NCBI RefSeq assembly: GCF_009909155.2
Contig: NZ_JAAAPM020000002.1
Location: forward strand, 124,001-188,000
Direction of reading: 5' to 3'
From: Flavobacterium undicola
GTDB lineage: Bacteria > Bacteroidota > Bacteroidia > Flavobacteriales > Flavobacteriaceae
Length of the DNA: 64,000 nt
In this document: piece after piece, positions 62,701-64,000 of the stretch
Numbering within the stretch: the first letter of the stretch is position 1
How the letters are laid out: each line of letters opens with the position of its first letter
Program-made: the position numbers and the translations under genes
The notes under the pieces: generated by a model
Seen by the model: the letters and a program-made list of their open reading frames with translations, nothing else
The model's database searches: none
Told to the model about the DNA's origin: nothing

Positions 62701-64000
62701 TGGTGGTTTTGAGCTTGATTAATATATGCCTATATAAATATTCTAACCAAGAAGATATTATTGTTGGAACCGATTTTTCAGGTCGTAATTTGGGAGAGTT
62801 GGAAAATCAGTTAGGTTATTTTTTAAAATTAATACCAGTAAGAACTCAAATAAATAAAGAGTTTACTTTTAGTGAGTATCTTTCTATAGTAAAAACAACG
62901 GTTTTAGACGCATTTGATAACCAAGACTATCCTATTGAATATATGATTAAAGATATTGAAAAGGATAGTTCGGATAGAAAGACTCTTTTTAATACGCTGA
63001 TATTATTTCAAAATTTCAATAATATTCCCGATTTTAAAAATTATGTTTCAGATTTAGATATTACACCAATACCAACTAATAATGCTAATGCCCTTCTGGA
63101 TTTAACATTTGAGTTTCTCCAAATTGAAGATCGATTAGAATTAAAAATACGATACAAAACAGAAGTATTTGAAGCTTGGCAAATAGAAGGGTTTTGGAAT
63201 CAATTCAATACGCTGATAGAGAGCGTTGGCGAGAAAAAAAATGAAAATATAAAAACTCTTCATATAGCAAAACAATCTCTTGATACTCCTGTAAGAGCAA
63301 AAGTAAATTATCCTTGTGTGATAGATGCTATTAGCAAAATAGCTAAAAAGAACCCTCATAAATTAGCATTGCATTGCAATAATAGAAACCTAAGTTACCA
63401 ACAATTATATGATAGGGTTAATCAGTTGGCTCCTTTTTTAAAGAGGGATATAGGATCTAAGGAATATGTAGGCATTTTTATGAAAAAAGATGAAAATGCG
63501 ATCATAACCATACTAGCCATTTTAAAATCAAACTGTGTGTTTGTTCCTATTGATATACATTATCCTAAAGCTAGAATCCAACATATTATTAAAGACGCTA
63601 ATATAAAACACGTAATATGTGATACAAGTACATCAAAAGAACTATCCGAGTTTAGTTCATCTGTAAATATTTTGGAGATAGAAGAGGTATATAATAAGCC
63701 TATTCTTAAAGATGTCAAATTTGAAGTTTGTAAAGAAGATGAATTAGCGTATATTTTATACACATCTGGTTCTACAGGAACTCCAAAAGGGGTGGTGATC
63801 AATCGAAGGTCACTTAATTATTACACGGCGACTTTTTTAAATTATTTTGAGTTAACAACAGAAGATCGAGTATTGCAACAAGCAAGTATATCTTTTGATA
63901 CATCCTTAGAGGAAATTTTTCCAACATTGTGTATTGGAGGGACTCTTGATATCATTGAAGAAGGAGGAAAGGATATAGTATCTATAATTAAAGCTGTCGA
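56784..64000 (+). CDS. Lipopeptide synthetase (FAAL-ACP-C-A-PCP-C-A..., incomplete)
   Basis: One uninterrupted frame of more than 2400 codons, starting at ATG 56784 directly on the stop of the amidohydrolase gene and leaving the window. Domains in order: fatty acyl-AMP ligase (1-560; TSGSTGVPKG 173-182, WLPFYHDMGLVG), ACP (Ser621 in FGLDSIS), condensation 1 (HHILVDG 801-807), adenylation 1 (TSGSTGLPKG 1277-1286, core ending TTGKVDR), PCP (Ser1675 in LGGDSLKAL), condensation 2 (HHIIADG 1861-1867) and adenylation 2 (TSGSTGTPKG 2327-2336). The FAAL activates a fatty acid without CoA and hands it to the ACP, so the product is an N-acylated peptide of at least two residues. In A1 the Asp that normally holds the substrate alpha-amino group is Ser (FSASMMD). 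Confidence 0.95.
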   Translation, partial: MFEKNSKCIEKFTSISEVLEYRALVSPEKIAYTFLENGLEDELNLTYKELHNSACSIANRLLTDFKSGDRIVLFFPPGVDFIKAFFGCLYAGTIAVPSYPPKMNRSVDRMKGILEDATPVSILTVSGIGYEKVLSKIDTIDSSIIYLDKIDTNKSSKRPQVNISTEVAFLQYTSGSTGVPKGVIVSHENLMDNQEQIKQLFQLHEASILVGWLPFYHDMGLVGNILQSVYSGFRAILFPPVQFLRTPELWLQAISKYKATVSGGPNFAYDLCVKNVNESVLNELDLRSWITAFNGAEPISLDTINSFAGRFEICGFKKSSFVPCYGMAETTLLVAGKGANKPIVTEKFTEDQLQFNIEEKGAGLEKRELVSCGEVVNGFDIKIIGENGREVNEGEVGEICLQGKSISKGYWQNLEETTKHFQNKIEGTQGLFFKTGDLGLLHKNQLYIAGRLKDILIIHGKNYYPQDIEEVVSKSHENIISGSVAVFSVLINDKESIVVVAESVMSKEMNVSDVIRSIHSEIFNVYKLSVYDIVLIRRGALLKTSSGKIQRRANKEVYLKNNFREIGSFLDLKKDKTLIKQKTIVSISNTKKKIQDFFQAELNLEQQIKKNQNLLEFGLDSISVTRLVFFIEDEFGKEIPLEQIYSHPTIDELALLIDNYEENITDEEENNQEKVRASYLQQSIWINQQRDLLNSGYHITVKKKLKGSLDAEKVQEAFQHLIDKYDVLKTVFEFEKETLYQKIQKDYKVNIDVCELVDEMSKNQYIKDFSRTSFSLEKGPLLRIACLCVNSKEFIAVLVIHHILVDGKSVSLLLNEFQKVYDALSKDQQSLLASSPQNSFKDFCREESILDKDLLKKQKEFWKHQLDSGKVPLQLPKKTSNSIDNTATSILFSIEKTELLAIKDYVKREKINLFSFLLSGYYILLNRLSGNDVITIGTPVSLREKKKYEEAIGLFINSVMLKTSIKKDENLSMFVKKIYNQTRASLQYANYPFQKILEDLEVGIDEDRLGLSTVFFNFMNNQENNLVIESLEAVYGINPGVDLNFDLNLYALPTDTKIEFRLDYKSADFSQEAIQNIVFFYKYILSDIVHVPDSLIREKKYESIVNKRIPVIRNHKLFSEKERELSVWEKFKQVAQSNSKRIAINGIEKEYSYEEVYIYANNIAAYIENGKAENIGLCFGHHEHMIVGMLATLKTGNAYVPVDLTLPDDRKEYIIKDAEIQRVLTDSSNYKEVQKLVTALNISVDIVIIDQLKAQDVIERNELANTNSETRAYILYTSGSTGLPKGVIQTQQYIMHIAYSFINSLEICPEDCISLIPTFNFSASMMDTFGALLSGASIKIIDIKSEGISGMLETISKSKVTIYHSVPTVFRSMIEEVTVVEDKKKYLKNVRLIYLAGEPLLRDDVVSYQKIFNKNSILVNGLGCTEFNICSQNFIEKKTEITSPYVSLGHNGLDIEVIILDNAQTPVDVLVEGEIALKSRYLSKGYWKLPELTKQKFITIDGEQFYLTGDLGKRLPDGELMHLGRKDFQVKLRGQRIELGEIESQLLKIDGIKSAVVVLKELYQEEYELCAYYISDSDIVFEESFLKKQLSSFLPSYMLPKYYKQLKKFPLTTTGKVDRVKLPIPIQLPKKRVNIDSVQKTKKELKLVKIWGEVLRCDFDSIENDSDFFQLGGDSLKALQVFSRVRDVYKVEIGLQFIFEHSEFKNMLDSISKLQITEAVKINKSPLSNDHPLTPGQYSIWIYSQFKDASIAYNLTGAYKINGKLDIAILKLAIRRLYEKYAVLRTNFYEKDGSPIMRVKEKYPIAGSEIIQLRKTNNKHVSELLRQHHHRIIDLVKDELCTFEIIEIEGNQEFYLSYNIHHIIADGWSSGVLVAEVLKTYKELKEDTFKELLLDIQFFDYSYWYNQHIESLHESKVYWQQQLKDFPKPTQWLNNVVSKETSFEGSEMNFEFDINQTNTLKKIAEEEHCTLFMVVLSLINICLYKYSNQEDIIVGTDFSGRNLGELENQLGYFLKLIPVRTQINKEFTFSEYLSIVKTTVLDAFDNQDYPIEYMIKDIEKDSSDRKTLFNTLILFQNFNNIPDFKNYVSDLDITPIPTNNANALLDLTFEFLQIEDRLELKIRYKTEVFEAWQIEGFWNQFNTLIESVGEKKNENIKTLHIAKQSLDTPVRAKVNYPCVIDAISKIAKKNPHKLALHCNNRNLSYQQLYDRVNQLAPFLKRDIGSKEYVGIFMKKDENAIITILAILKSNCVFVPIDIHYPKARIQHIIKDANIKHVICDTSTSKELSEFSSSVNILEIEEVYNKPILKDVKFEVCKEDELAYILYTSGSTGTPKGVVINRRSLNYYTATFLNYFELTTEDRVLQQASISFDTSLEEIFPTLCIGGTLDIIEEGGKDIVSIIKAV

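Noticed and set aside
1..64000. CRISPR array
   Set aside because: No series of regularly spaced identical repeats was seen; the only regular repeats are the two operator-like pairs and the two duplicated segments.

Overview
The window looks like chromosomal DNA of a Flavobacterium-like member of the Bacteroidota. It is AT-rich, has SusC/SusD pairs, lipoproteins with short Bacteroidota-type lipoboxes, TTTG-N20-(TA)nnTTTG-type promoters, a UpxY-type antiterminator and fragments of type IX secretion-type surface proteins. No species can be named from the sequence alone.

Region 1 (1-6.3 kb) is a stress and redox neighbourhood: a partial NADP-binding F420-reductase-like gene divergent from an HxlR regulator, a two-gene lipoprotein/MBL operon with a Crp-type regulator, and a LysR (OxyR-like) regulator divergent from a secreted alpha/beta hydrolase and an OsmC peroxidase. 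It ends with two gene fragments, one of them a broken copy of the nearby Crp gene.

Region 2 (6.3-30.5 kb) is a double polysaccharide utilisation locus. A one-piece membrane sensor-regulator (propeller, Y_Y_Y, TM, LuxR-type HTH) reads away from a susC-susD-susE operon. A second susC-susD operon follows, with two surface lipoproteins, a GH3, a GH30, a GH63/GH37-like enzyme and a sugar MFS transporter. Between the two operons lies the wreck of a second sensor gene, and both susC promoters carry the same pair of direct repeats at 33-bp spacing. The locus therefore looks like a tandem duplication in which one sensor survived and may serve both operons. The enzyme set (GH30 + GH3) suggests a beta-glucan, possibly beta-1,6-linked, but the substrate is inferred.

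Region 3 (30.5-41.4 kb) is an accessory island bounded on the left by the last 24 bases of a tRNA-Ser-like gene (probable attachment site). It holds a HEPN/Toprim-type protein, a two-gene operon of a PD-(D/E)xK nuclease-like protein and a single-HKD PLD nuclease-like protein, a DUF4238 protein, a SEC-C protein, an IS3-family element, a broken secreted serine protease and a frameshifted excisionase-like gene. The base composition of 31-39.6 kb is visibly more GC-rich than its surroundings.

Region 4 (41.4-52.3 kb) is a scrambled surface-polysaccharide region: an initiating sugar-phosphate transferase, a UDP-glucuronate-type epimerase, and a 332-bp duplication covering the epimerase 3' end and a flippase 5' end. 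It also has two copies of a dead transposase sharing the same stop codon, and fragments of a CPBP protease, an arsenate reductase (active cysteine lost), a surface protein and an ABC transporter. One intact outer-membrane TonB-type receptor lies among them.

Region 5 (51.4-64 kb) is the most unusual part. A UpxY/NusG-like antiterminator precedes a tightly packed, overlapping operon: two alpha/beta hydrolases patterned like the exosortase-A-associated hydrolases 1 and 2, an acyl carrier protein, a divergent AMP-forming ligase, an amidohydrolase and a very large lipopeptide synthetase (FAAL-ACP-C-A-PCP-C-A...) that runs off the window. No exosortase is visible here. The operon probably makes an acylated non-ribosomal peptide or lipid-linked product that I do not recognise.
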